From Miscanthus floridulus (lineage: Eukaryota > Streptophyta > Magnoliopsida > Poales > Poaceae): a stretch of DNA of 64,000 bases. Where the stretch lies: NCBI RefSeq assembly GCF_019320115.1, contig NC_089584.1:55424852-55488851 (forward strand), given 5' to 3'. The position numbers and the translations under genes are program-made. This document shows, piece by piece, positions 35,496 to 47,600 of this stretch. Under the pieces are notes generated by a model. It ran no database searches, was not told the origin of the DNA, and worked only from the letters and a program-made list of their open reading frames with translations. Numbering within the stretch: position 1 is the first letter of the stretch; each line of letters starts with the position of its first letter.

Positions 35496-35662
35496 TATAA
35501 CTGACTGTAGGATGATCAACCTAGTTAGAAATGGATGTTTTTAGGATCACATTGTCTTTATTTTGCTACCTTTAATTTACTATAAAATTTTTGCTTATAT
35601 TCTGTCCTTTATCTGTTGCAAAAATTATCTTATTCTAATACTCAACCTTTTCAATCTTATAG

Positions 35663-36460
35663 ATGGCCCGCACCAAGCTGACACCCCACAAGCGGACCAT
35701 TGTGATGCCCACAAGGAGGACAAGGTTCATGTTTGGAAAGCACATTCCTACACACCTGGTGAAGGCTCTGAGGAGCATGGAGGAGGAACCACCTATGGAG
35801 GTGCCCATTTAGGAACCTCTAGAGGATGTGATGGAGGACAAACCCATGGATGAAGAGATGGAAGAGGTGCCCATGTTTGAGGAGCCTATAGAGATAGAAG
35901 AATCAGAGGAGGAACCTATGGAGCAAAATGGATAGCGTGGAGCTAGTGACCCTAAGGATGGTGATGATTCTAACAATTCTGATTCCGATGATGGTGCAAA
36001 TGGTAATGGAGATGATGGTGGTGATGGTGATGGAGATGGAAGAGATCGTGGGAATGAGGGTGATGATGACCATGATGCACTACTGGCTCAAGGGTGGACC
36101 ACAGAGATCCACTATGATTTGGAGGGTGATGCCTACTACCACCCCAAGGTTCTCTCACTCGTACGCCGCTACCACACTAGGTGCACTGTGCAGTATAGGA
36201 CGGAGCATTGGACCCACCCCAACTACACCGGCTTCTAGGAGACAGAAGTGTACATTCATGAAGAGACTCGGGTGCGCTACATCGACCGTGCCATCACCGC
36301 ATGGCTCACATGTGCAGCTGCCATCCGAGATGCTGCTCGACAGGCGTTGGTGGTCAACCGTGACCGCCACTTCGATGACATTGCATGGGAGGAGGATCAT
36401 TATCTTCCCCACCGTTGGAGCGGCTAGTCTACCTGCAACATCACCACACCACTTGGAGAA
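35663..36460 (+). pseudogene. Gag-position ORF with acidic repeats, four TAG stops
   Basis: ATG at 35663 opens MARTKLTPHKRTIVMPTRR. One frame extends to about 36460 with four stops, all TAG (about 35810, 35932, 36236, 36424). It has a basic N-terminus, a Glu/Met/Pro-rich stretch, a Gly/Asp-rich low-complexity run (about 35950-36075), then a compact domain with IHYDLEGDAYYHPKVLS, YRTEHWTHPNYTGF and YIDRAITAWLTCAA. I do not recognise a named domain; it looks like the Gag-like ORF of grass gypsy elements by position after the PBS. It ends abruptly in an LTR fragment. Confidence 0.6.
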
Positions 36461-36969
36461 GTGGCTACTGTGGATGGTTCAGAAATGGATATAATCTTAA
36501 TTATTCACTATTACCACTTGGGTTGGGATTGTTCACTAAAGTAGTGATTCAGGATGCTAAAACTTGAACAACTAAAATTGCTAACCGCAGTCAAACCGTG
36601 TCTAGCCTTTGAGCCTCATAGATCCCTTTGATATACTTGCTAAGCATGGTGAGCTTACACTTGCTTTACATTCAATGAAAATCCTAGATGGGTAATAGAT
36701 AACGTGTATGAGGAGTTTCTAGAGGATGTCCAGGACTACTAGGATGATGTTCACCAGTTGGAGTCCCTATGGCAGTTTGGGCTAGTATTCCACTGTGTGT
36801 AATAATGTTGCCAATGAGCAAGACTATGTATTAACAGTATGATGAGATATGTGATGTAATAAAGTACTTTACTTTGATATTATTACAATTTGATGGTATA
36901 TGTGTGTTTAGACATCCTAGGCGCACATATATGAGTACTTGATTTTGCTATGCAAAATTGGGTGCGGCA
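36461..36969 (+). mobile_element. Partial (3') copy of the chromovirus-like LTR
   Basis: Homologous to 34971-35480, starting at GTGGCTACTG and ending GGGTGCGGCA. The two copies differ by scattered substitutions at a few per hundred bases by eye. The join to the gag-position ORF is abrupt and removes pol and about 2.67 kb of LTR. Confidence 0.85.
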
Positions 36970-37535
36970 AACCCGATTTTGAAAGCCTTCTCTCAGCGTC
37001 AGCGCGACCGCCGGAAACCGCCATGAACCATGGCACACAACTAGAGTCTCCACTCTCACGCTCCATCTGAGGCTAAGGGATTTAGGGAAGAAAGGAGGCG
37101 TTAGATTTGTCGGCCTCCCTACCCCCACTTAAATAAGTGCCCTAAAGATGGTGGTGGGGGAGTGGGTGGTTGGCATTAAAAACGTGCTCAGGCATCGAGA
37201 GGGTTCCACAAGTTAAAAGCATGGGAAACATAATGGTTCAAGTTCCTAGGCACCGCTATCATTATCTTCTATAGGATTTTTTGATGTGCATATGATGCAT
37301 TCAAATGGGTGGGGAACTTCCACCGAACGAATCTAAAAAATTGGGAAGGCATCACTGCCAGTCAGTGCAACCTACATAGTCATCTCGATACTCAGGACCT
37401 TATGATTGTATTCTAGTGTCTCAGTACCTGAGAAGTGCTCATCAGGACCTATAGTACTCGAGCGTTATGGGGACTCATAGCACCCAAAGGATAGTACAGC
37501 TCTACGAGCCCATCCTTAAATCCTGCGGGGGCTAC
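36970..37535 (+). mobile_element. 3' internal end of a plus-strand Tat-like element, with antisense promoter
   Basis: Ends in CCTGCGGGGGCTAC, a polypurine-tract-like stretch just before the LTR. On the minus strand TTATTTAAGTGGGGG (about 37135-37121) looks like a TATA region, with a leader and a short open frame reading left (37128 to 36970 and beyond) that is cut off by the LTR fragment. Its position mirrors the antisense gene promoter at 11703 in the other Tat element. No other feature is seen. Confidence 0.45.
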
Positions 37536-37990
37536 TGTTAGAGATATGGGCCCAGGGTACCCTCACCGACCATATATCTGTTCCATCAATGGAGGATGAC
37601 CGAGGATGAAGCCCATGAGGACTAGGTGCAACTGCTAACCTAGCGATCATGACGCATCAAGGATATCTACTGCCATCACAGCTATGGTAGGATAGAATTG
37701 ATTTGTTGTAACAAACTCGGAATCCAATCTGTAGCGATGATCGCCCTCGCTGTAACCCTACCCCTCTGCCTATATAAAGAGGGTTAAGGACCCTGCGATC
37801 ACCAAGTCCATCATGACATGATCACCTCATTCCAATCTACCATGTAGCTAGAAGCAACAGCCCCTATAACTGAGCATACAAATATAAGATGAAGTGGCAA
37901 CTTCATGTACGACTTTTACTCGCTTCTTGAGGGTCCGAACCATTATAAATCTCTATGTCTCATGTGCAACCATCTAGATCAGTCTACATG
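37536..37990 (+). mobile_element. LTR of a Tat-like element
   Basis: Starts TGTTAGAGATATGGGCCC after a purine-rich tract. It has a TATA box (TATATAAAGAGGG at 37771), like the TATA region of the Tat LTR at 23275. The right end is not certain; the sequence is joined to Athila-like pol at about 38003 with no readable PBS, so it could be a 3' LTR or a truncated one. Confidence 0.6.
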
Positions 37991-38002
37991 ATCATGTTGG
38001 TA

Positions 38003-39488
38003 GGCATTGCTGAATCTAAATAATAAGACACTTAGTGGGTGCAAAAGTTATTGTTTATACTAATCATGTTGCACTCAAATACTTGCTCACTAGGAAAGAC
38101 GCTAAACCTAGACTAATAAGATGGATTCTTTTACTCCAAGAGTTTGACCTTGAAATAAAAGATAAAAAGGGAGTAGAGAATACTATAGCCGATCATCTAT
38201 CGCGTATGCAAGTCACTAACATGTAGGATGTACCAATAAATGACTTCCTACATGACGGCAAGCTACTGAGGGTGATGGATTCAAACCCATGGTACGTGAA
38301 CATCATGAAATTCATGGTCACAGGATACGTACCACCATGTAAAAATAGGAGAAAGCTGCAAGCCAAAAGTAGACATCACCTTTAGGATGACCCATACCTA
38401 TATAGGGTATGCCCTGATGGCCTACTGAGGAAGTGCATACTGGTGGCTAAAGAAATACAAATCTTCAAAAAATGCCATATAGCACCGTACAGAGGCCATT
38501 ACATAGTATTCTGCACACAGGCCAAAATCAAGCAGTGTGGGTTCTTCTGGACAATGATGTACGACAACACTAGAGAATTCATTCGAAGGTGTTAGAAATG
38601 CCAGCTACAAGGTGAAATCACTACTCGCAATGCAATGCCCCTCCACTACAACTTGCAATTGGAGATATTTGATGTCTGGGGCATTGACTTCATGGGGGCA
38701 TTTCAAAAGTCCCAAGACTACGAGTACATCCTCATCACCATTAACTAGGTGTCAAAGTGGGTTGAATCCTTACCATACGGAGCTGCTAACACCAAGCATG
38801 GAAGGAAGATGTTTTATGAAGTGATTTTCCCTTGGTTTGGAACACCAAGAATGGTGATAAGTGATAGGGGATCTCACTTCATAGACAAAACATTCAAAAC
38901 CTTCCTAAAGGAGCTTGGAGCCAAGCACAACATTGCCACCCCTTACCATCCTCAGACAAGCAGTCAAGCAGAGACCTCGAACAAACAAATCAAAAACATC
39001 CTATAGGAAACGGTCAATGAGATGGGGAAAGGGTGGAAGAACAGGCTTCTTGATGCACTCTGGGCATATAGGATAGCTTACAAAACTCCCATTGGCATGT
39101 CACTGTTCCAGCTCGTCTATGGAAAAGTTGCCATTTACCAGTTCAGCTTGAACACCGAGCTCACTAGGTCCTAAAGAGCTAGAACATGGATGTGAAACTA
39201 GCTAGCAAGAATAGACAAAAACAAATTGCCGAGCTAGAAGAATGGATAGAGAAGGCATACCATATCGCCAAGTTCTACAAAGAGAGAGCTAAGAGATGGC
39301 ATGATCACTGAATCCAATAGAAGGAGTTCAAGGAGGGAGATAAGGTGTTGCTATTCAAGTCCCAAGTCAAGCACTTCGATGAAGGAAAACAGCACAGCAA
39401 ATGGAATGGACCATACACCATCATCAACACGTCGCCACACGACGAGATCACCATCAAGGATGATGATGGTAACATTTTTAAAGTTAAT
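38003..39488 (+). pseudogene. Athila-like RNase H end and integrase, split by a 15 kb insertion
   Basis: [20 protein letters not shown] and [13 protein letters not shown] are the C-terminal RNase H signature of the Athila lineage. IN follows: FIRRC and KCQ of the zinc finger with a TAG between them, FDVWGIDFMGAFQKS, second Asp in MVISDRGSHFID, then ATPYHPQTSSQAE, DALWAYRIAYKTPIGMS and FKEGDKVLLFKSQVKHF. Several TAG codons interrupt it (about 38224, 38383, 38594, 38746, 39003). Coding reaches 39488, where a TG-initiated LTR begins; the frame resumes at 54488. RT, protease and gag are not next to it, the left being replaced by the Tat-like LTR. Confidence 0.85.
39484..39488. repeat. Target site duplication TTAAT, left copy
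   Basis: TTAAT precedes the LTR TG at 39489; the same five bases follow the right LTR at 54483. Confidence 0.9.
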
Positions 39489-42400
39489 TGTAACACCCTA
39501 GGTGTTTGTCACCAGTTAAGCAATGGGTTTGAGCTCAACCATGACATGTTCAGTGGTGATGGAGATGTCAAGGTCAAACCTATGGAAATGAGCCCCAACC
39601 TAAACTCGGATATTAATTGCACCCTTGCTTTACATATAGGCCTTTTTAAGATATATGCTTGGCTAGTGTTATTGGAATATCTTCATGTGTCTCACATCAA
39701 TACCCATCTATATGGGTCATTGAAAAAGTTTCATGAAGTTTGGAGTCAAAAAGTCACATGAAATGATAAGTTATATCCTTATTGGAATGACTTTACTAAG
39801 TGCTTGAATTGCACTATTAAGTGAATGGAAATGTAGGTCATCAACCAAACCTTGCAACCTTGCCCAAATGACTCTAGATGAACTCTATAGCAAAAGTCAT
39901 GAAAGGTTCATGTTGGGCAAATGCCAAGAAAATGCTCCAATGGATCAAAAAGGATAATCTAAGCTTTATCGTGATCCTACTTTTGTCAAAGTAGAACTGT
40001 AGGTTCTATGCAAGCTTTGATGTTGGACCTTAAATAAAAGTTGTAGTTCATATTATGTAGAAGAAACTTTGTTTTTACACTAAGACCTAGATCAGCTTGG
40101 AAATAAGTGAAACAGAGGTCACAAGATTGAATCTACTACAGTTTTCAGTGCTTGGAAATATTCTAAGTATGGAATTTCATTGACATCAGCATTGGCGTCT
40201 TGTGTTCTCCAAAATTCGTTAAGCAACTTGAGTTGGTCCAAAAATAAAAGTTGAAGGTTATATTATGGAGAAGAGCATGCAAAAAGTTGGAACCCGTTTG
40301 GCTTCATGTTGACCATCACCATCGTCACGCTGACAAACCAAAGTTAGGAGCACGTTATCTGCTAAACCATAACCCTAATGACCCTAAACCCTTAAGCAAA
40401 GTTGGAGAGCATCAGGTGTAGACAAAACTTCATTCTTTGGCCCATGGACCAATTCAGACCCGAGACGGCCCAAAACGGCATCCCACCTTCCCCACTCCGA
40501 CGCACGACACCTGCTCGCTGAATTGCCTCTATGGGCGACGCGCGTCCGGGAGCATGGCAGCCATGCATGAGCTCGCCCCTACTCTCTATCGCGTGCCCCG
40601 CACCTCACTCGGTGTAGTGGAGCACAAGAGCGACCGCCGAGCTACTTTCCCACTCCTTCTCTGCCCTTTCCTTCGCTCTGCTCCGCACTAGGACGCACGA
40701 CTGCCATGGTCGAGCTCCGAGCTCACCGGTGCCAGTGGCTATTTTCCCCCTCTTAGCCCCCCTTCGCTCCTCATGAAGCAATGCCATCAGCTTCACCTCC
40801 CTCTCCTGCATGTCGTGCTCGTGCTCGCCATCCAAAACCGCGCTAGGAGCACCATAGTCGCTGGCCACAGTCGCCTTCGACCGCCGATGCACATGGCCGG
40901 TCCACCTCGGGCCACCTCTTAGACATCTGAGACCACCAGCGGGCGCGCATGGGACCCCTGGTCCTTCCCCGCCACTCCACCGCCACCGGTGATAGCTACG
41001 GTCCGCCAGGAGCCGTGAGCCGGACTGGGCTCTCTGTGCTGTCGTCGGAAGCAGAGAAGACAAAGGACTTTCACGCTCAAATTGGAAGAAAGTGAGGGGG
41101 TTAAGTGAAGAATTCAGTGACTCATATGAATAGTGCACTAAAGGATCTGTTTGTTCAGGTTTAATTTCTGTAAACTGCAGGGACCCCGATGCAAGACTTA
41201 CATGTCTTTTCTTTTGTTTTTACAGATTTGAATGAGGAACTTTGAAAATTCATAGTAATTAGTATAAAAATCATAAAATAGTAAATGAGGACTTTTTGGA
41301 ATCCTTGTAAAATTTTATATGTATTAGATCTATAATATGACATGTTTTAGTTTAAATATTTTGCTGTATAAATAGATCTATGCAGTTAGGTTCTTAATAC
41401 TAGTTATGTCTTGTCTTTTTCATAACTGAAGTTGTGGTGCTCAAATAAATGTGAAATTTTTATGGAGTGTTACTATGGTGATGTTTGATGTCTGGTAAAA
41501 ATTTCATGAGTTTAGGCTTGATGGTTTAAGAGTTATAAAAATAACAAATTCCTTGTGTTGCTTTGCTCCTATTCTGAATAGTCCTGCATGTTTGAATTAA
41601 TTGTCTCAGTTAAGTTATGAATCATGACTTTGTGATAATACATGAGTTGTAGTAATTTTATTAATATTTTCAAAAAGCTAAATATCATGATTTTTGGTTA
41701 AGTAGATCTTGAGTTATACTTGCTTAAATCTCTGTGGCTGTTTCTGCCCAAACCCAGAGAGGGTTTCCTTGTTCTTACTGTGGGGCCTTCTTAATAGTAG
41801 AATTAGCTTGAGGTGTTTAAAACAAAGTTGTTCATAATTTGATAAGATTTGTAAAAAGTATAGAACCACACTTATTGGACATGTATAACTCCATTTATAG
41901 CTGTTTAAAGTGGCATGTCAGTTTCTATCTATGTTTTGGACAGAGATGCAATTATTGGATTAATTGACCCTTCTAACTGTAGAATCATCTTAATATGTGA
42001 ATAATAAAGTTGTAGGTAACTTCCTAAGCTTTTCAAAAAGTTATGGTTCATATTTGTTGGACGTCTAGAACTCCAGTTATGCTTCTCTGAAGTTCCTATC
42101 AGTTTTCTATACCACTGCTGTTGGGTTGCATTTACAGTTTTGCTTGTGCAATTATTTTTGTGGTGTAAATGATGTTTGCTATGGTTGTAGTAAATACAAA
42201 AGTTGTAGAAAATTTCATGATCTTGCTTGTGTTCAAATTGTAAGGCCATAGGCCTGATAGTGGAGGAGTTACATGCCTTTTAAGTCTTCTATCAGGTTTT
42301 GATTGTATTCTGAGCAGATCTGAAAGATGCTAGTGTTTGATCTAGTTAGGATTTGAATGAGCTTTTGGTGATAATAACAAAGTTGTATATAATTCCCGTA

Positions 42401-44656
42401 TATAGCTGCTGTTAAAATTTGGTCATATTTGGCCTTGTGTCTTGTGAGTTATGCCTATTTAAAGTTGGGTTTCAGAAATGGCTGCTCTCTGTCAATTGTG
42501 GACCAGTTTCTGTAAATGGGTATATTTGACTTAGTTAACTTGAGAATCATGCTAATATGATTAAAGATGAATTGTATAAAATTCCATAAGATTTCCAGAA
42601 TGTCTTGTTGCATGGCTATTGGATTTATATAACTCTAGTTATGATCCAAACATGAAGCTATTGTTCTAGTCCAGAAATAGACATATGCTAGTTGTGGTTG
42701 TTTACTCCATGTGTGGCTAAGTGTGGCTTATGCCCTTATTGATGGTCAAGTTATGATACTTGTGACCTTGTAAAACCTGTGTCATGCTTGATGTGCTTGC
42801 TCTCTATAGTTAGTTGTGTGATGTTAGTTAAATAGCTATTGGTGTCTATGTCTTGCATAATCTTGTGTTTGTCTTGAATGTTTATGTGATGCCTCTTGTA
42901 TTACCATTCTTCATATTCATGCACTTGCATCTTGCATCTCATCTTGGTGCGCTAGATGAACCACGTGATGGACGTGATGTGGGAGCCGAACCCAAAGACG
43001 ATGTATGGTGGACCTATCCCGAAGGTGGAAGGACTGGACAAGTGCTAGGACGGGAGTTGCTCACTTAGCGAGTGTCGTCTAACTAACACTGACTTAGTGT
43101 GGGATCCTAGGCAAGCCTCGGAGCATTCTAAGCCTCCCATGTTTTTACAAATATCTTGAGTATCTTTTATTGTTGATGATGCATTAAGTATAGGAATTGG
43201 TTGGAACCAATTGTTCCATTATATCCTTACCTTGTCCAGATAAAATCCTATGATTCCTAATTAAGTGTAGGATCGAATGATGCTTAGCTATGCATAGACC
43301 GGTAGAAGTCGGGTGATTTCCTGTCACCTGCAAGATGTAGGATGAGCTCTGGTCACGGTTGGCTATATTTGCTATCATGAAAAAGAACCATGTGTTAATA
43401 ATGAAAAGAGACCGGACGGGATGACGGTAGTGCAGCAACAAGGCATGGAGGTCTTGGGTGTGAATCTATCCCCGTCTGTGTCATTTAAGGACCGATACGT
43501 TGTACGTCCTCATGTTATGTTGAACACAGCCTAACACTTAGCTGGCCGGATAAGTCGTTCCGACCGTGAAGCCGAGTAGCACAACTCAGGTCGGGAACCA
43601 TGGGGGTTGGATGCATTTTGGTGGTAGTAAGGATGTGTGGAGAGCCATTGGCGTAAGCCCAAGGGGAGTCAGGTGCTTAAAATCCTGCACTTCCTAGCAG
43701 AGTGGTTCTCTGAGAATGTAGGGCGGCCCGGACTCGCGTCTTTTCTTTTATTTTTCTCCTGAGCTGTACCAAAGGTGACTTGTTTGCGACCCTGATGGGG
43801 GAAGCAAGGTTTGTGTTAGGAATACCCCTCTAGCTAGGATAAGGAATCGATTCGAATCGCCGTCTCTCTCTGGATAGTGAGAACTTGACTGAGCAGTGGC
43901 AACGTAGATTCACTAAATTTAAAGATATGGTTAAAGGATGATGATGATGATGATAATGACAATGAGCCATAAAATACCTGATATGGTTATTATTGTTTGC
44001 AACTTAATCAAGTGATTAATTAGTACAGGTGCTAATATAGATGGTAGGTAATAGCTAAAAGTCACTACTAGTATAGGTGAATAATGCTAATGGTTACTCA
44101 AGCTTTTATGCAAAAAGGTTGCCTAGCCAGATCCACTAAATTAAGCTATGCATGATCCTTGGTGTCATTTGTTTTGGTTTTCGGCAGGGTAAGTCTGGCT
44201 GAGTACATTCGAGTACTCAGGGTTTATCCCACCTTGTTGTAGGTGAAGTTCTCAGCCTATTGAAGATGGTGGCTAACCGTCGGTGGGCTCAATGATTCTA
44301 TAGTTACTTCTCATCTATATGCTTTTGTCTGATGATGTCACTTATGCTAGCAATGTATTTAGAACTTATATTAATGTAATCATTTGAAAGCTATGTTGTT
44401 TTCAATAATCGGTTTTGAAACCCAAACTTTTACCTTTTAATTGTCAATCCATTTGTAATATTATTTCTGCTGTAACTCTAGCGTATGTGATGAGTATTTA
44501 CTTAATCACGCGAACTTGGATGTGATGTTGATTTACCGAGGTCTTTCGGGACACTCGGCGGACTACCGGGTTTATATGAGTGAAAGTATGTGTGTGTCAA
44601 TGTGTTAGCGGGGACAACCGTACTTGATCTTGTATAAATTAGGTGGTTCTATCACA
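39489..44656 (+). mobile_element. 5' LTR, 5,168 bp
   Basis: Begins TGTAACACCCTAGGTG and ends TTCTATCACA. 40430-41060 is GC-rich with domain-less open frames on both strands. A degenerate tandem ladder occupies about 41431-42760. ATGATGATGATGAT occurs near 43938. The LTR is unusually long for a gypsy element. Confidence 0.9.
41431..42760. repeat. Degenerate tandem repeat, 180-193 bp period, inside the 5' LTR
   Basis: The word (A)AAGTTGT begins near 41431, 41646, 41827, 42009, 42202, 42382 and 42571 (as ATTGT). About 66-70 bp after each of the last six, an AGTTAT-type word (AACTCCAGTTATG) recurs near 41712, 41893, 42075, 42267, 42448 and 42638. Steps are mostly 180-193 bp. Units share the order AAAGTTGTA, TAATTT, TAAGATTT, AAAAAGT, TTGGAC, TAACTCCAGTTAT but are highly diverged from each other. 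Confidence 0.75.
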
Positions 44657-44658
44657 GT

Positions 44659-44670
44659 TGGTATCAGAGC
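44659..44670 (+). other. Primer binding site, Met-tRNA type, perfect
   Basis: TGGTATCAGAGC two bases past the LTR end at 44656. Confidence 0.9.
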
Positions 44671-47600
44671 AAGATTAAGCATAATACTATCATGTACATA
44701 GTTTTAAAAACAAAGTTTTGGTTTTAAAAAGCCTATTTTAACTAAAACTTTAGCTACAGGCAAATTTGTCAAAACTAATTTGCAAAACTATGCTAGTGAC
44801 ATCCTCCTTTATGCCTAGTTAAGGACTATTAGGTGGCTATCTAAGTACTAACATGGGGGTTTTTACTTTTGTCGTCCATACGGTGTGCTATTGTATGGAT
44901 GCCATTCACTTGAATGGTAATGTATGGATCAATTGCATCTACGCCCAGGTAAGTGGGAGTTGTGAGAGCATGACCGTCCAACTATCGGTCTAGGGGAGAG
45001 TTAGCTGTGGTTACTGGAATATTTACATGTTACACACATGTATATATGAAGGTACTTAATTGTGGGTATATCTGTTGGGTAGCTAGCTGACGACTAGCTA
45101 TATATCGAGAGAGCACGTGTTATGCCACCGACATAGAACGTGATTGCCGCCTTAGGCTGGCAATTTTGTGAGGATGAATAGGACGAGCATGCATCATGAT
45201 TGTGCTTGTGCATAAATATGCTTCCCTCACCTTGTTCTAATGCTAAGTAACTTGTGATCAATGTGATGTCACTATTTTTCCTATGTGAAGCTAGCCAAAA
45301 TGCCTTGTCCCATGCTGCTTGAATAGCTATGCTTGAAGTTAGTGTGTGATTAGCTTTGCCTTGTATGTTGGCTTCCAAAGGAAATAGATGACAAGTTAAT
45401 AGTTAACAAAAAGTTCACCCCTTTGAAAACTAAATTGCTAAATGTAAGTAAAACTTGTTTTGTAGAGATATCCACCTACTCAGTAAAAAGGAAATAAAAG
45501 ATAACAGTACCTTACCACCAGGTTTGCATGTTTATGTGTAGTGGTGTTACTGTAGGTGTCTGCTTATTATGTACGAGCTTTGTGCTTAGTAATAGTCACT
45601 TAAGCTAATCGGATTGAGTGTTTCGAAATGCTCGCTTAAGACCATGATGTAGGCGTGGATGCTCGTTATCTAGGTAGTGCCGTAGTTGTCACCCTTTTGT
45701 CCTCGGTAAGCATATGAGTGTGGAAGAGCACTATCCTGGAGCAGCATCCAAGTTTTGATAATCTCATGGTTGTCGTCTCCAATTAAGTTCTCTCTTAGGA
45801 ACCTAAGCTTGTACATGTGGTTGCTAGCCTTGAACGTTGCGCTATGAAGACCTTTATCCATGCCTTTGCTTGACCTTAGGCCCAAGCTTAATTCCCTTGA
45901 ATGCTTGCATGTGTCATGGTTGTCCCACTCCTATGTGGGAGGACCTTGCTCAAAAATCCTTGTCGGACTTCATTGCTCCTTCTCCTACAGATGATCTGGT
46001 GCAACGCTAATCGCTATCTACCCTGGCTTTGGAACCTTTTCCTCGCAGATCATGTCATTGCTTTATCAACTCAATCCCTAGTCAGTGCATTGACTATGTC
46101 CCTTGAATCTCATTTATTTTGCCTCCAACCCTTTCAAGTCCCTAGATGTTTATTAGTCTTGATCTCATGTTGCTGCTCGACAAGACCAAATCTCATGTTA
46201 ATCTTTATCTGGTAATCACTTGGGTGGACACAAGACGTATATGGAAATTAGCAAGAGTCGCCTGCTCAGTTGTCGTCGGCAATTAGGCTATGTTCTCTTG
46301 TGCTGTGTTTTGATCTTCAGATTACCTCCTTGTTGACTCCTAACCTTGTGACTACCTTTGTTTGCTATCCCTCATTCTCATTGTGCTTGCTCCTATGCAA
46401 CCAAATTTGTGCCACGTGAGAATTTTGGTGGGTTGTATGTTCAGTAATGGTGCCACGATTAGCGATCTACGGTGCCGCGATGGAACCTAGGGCCTCCTTG
46501 TGGGCAGCCGATGCATGGTTGTGCTGCTGGGTGCGCGTTGGTATCGAGGTTTCTAGTCATGATCCATTGCCGAACTGTACCGATGTGTTATTTTCATGTG
46601 AGCTCTTCCTTGGTTATCTCTCCATATCTTATCGAAGATCCATATATCAGACCAAAAGTAGTAGAGCTTCCTTTTGAAGTCACAAAAAGGATAACCTTTG
46701 AAGAACTGGTCACCGACATAAACATTAACAGACTACAAGAGGTGGTAGAAAAGTGACTCCACTTGGTTGTCCCAGTATTGACGTCCATCACCTAGTGAAC
46801 AACTTATGTCATCATTGTTGGATCAGAAAGGCACACAACACTTAATGTTGGACAAGTTGTTAGTCAGATAAGAATCAAACGTCACATTATGATTATGACC
46901 TGGCTATCCAAGTCTTGATTATTATGTGGATGCTGATCACACGATCGAGATCAGCAATCTCTAGTGTGACCCCTTTTCTGCTGACTTCAATGGCGACCAT
47001 TGGTTTATGCTTCGACCACAATTCTTATTGTCAAGAGTGAAGATTTGGGACCTTTTTAGTGTTGAGAGCCAACTGATTAGTTACTAGTATGAAGCTTCAC
47101 CTCCCGCTAGGTGACAACTTTTTGCTAATTATGAAGGCTATCTCATAGAGCAATGTTAAACAATGAAACAACAAGTCATTAGTAATGCAACTACTGCCTT
47201 GTTTTCCAAAACCTGTGCTATCAAGTCAATTCCATCTTGGACAATCACACAGATAGTACAAGATGTTGTATCAGCTATGTAGGAGCTAGCGAAAGCACGT
47301 CCCTAGTTTTAGTCAGCATCTTTGTGCCCCAAGGTGCCACTAACACATGTGTCCTAGACTCTATTGGATGAAGTGCTGAAGGATATATAGGAATGGTTCC
47401 TTATCTCTATAGGATAGTCCCTCCATGAAGAGGATGCTTTGTGTCCTGAAAACATAGCCACAAGTCCAATGCTTGTGCATAGTCAAGTTGGTGTCTAGAA
47501 CGATGGTTGAAGTGTTACCAGAGAAGCATGTGAGGAAAACTCTAGCCTCCCTCCTCAGCTAGGGAAAGGCTGCTGCTGCTATGAGAAAAGTGAGAGAGTG

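Noticed and set aside
40430..41140. Open frames of 80-180 codons
   Set aside because: In the GC-rich part of an LTR and repeated in the other LTR with different breaks; no domain.
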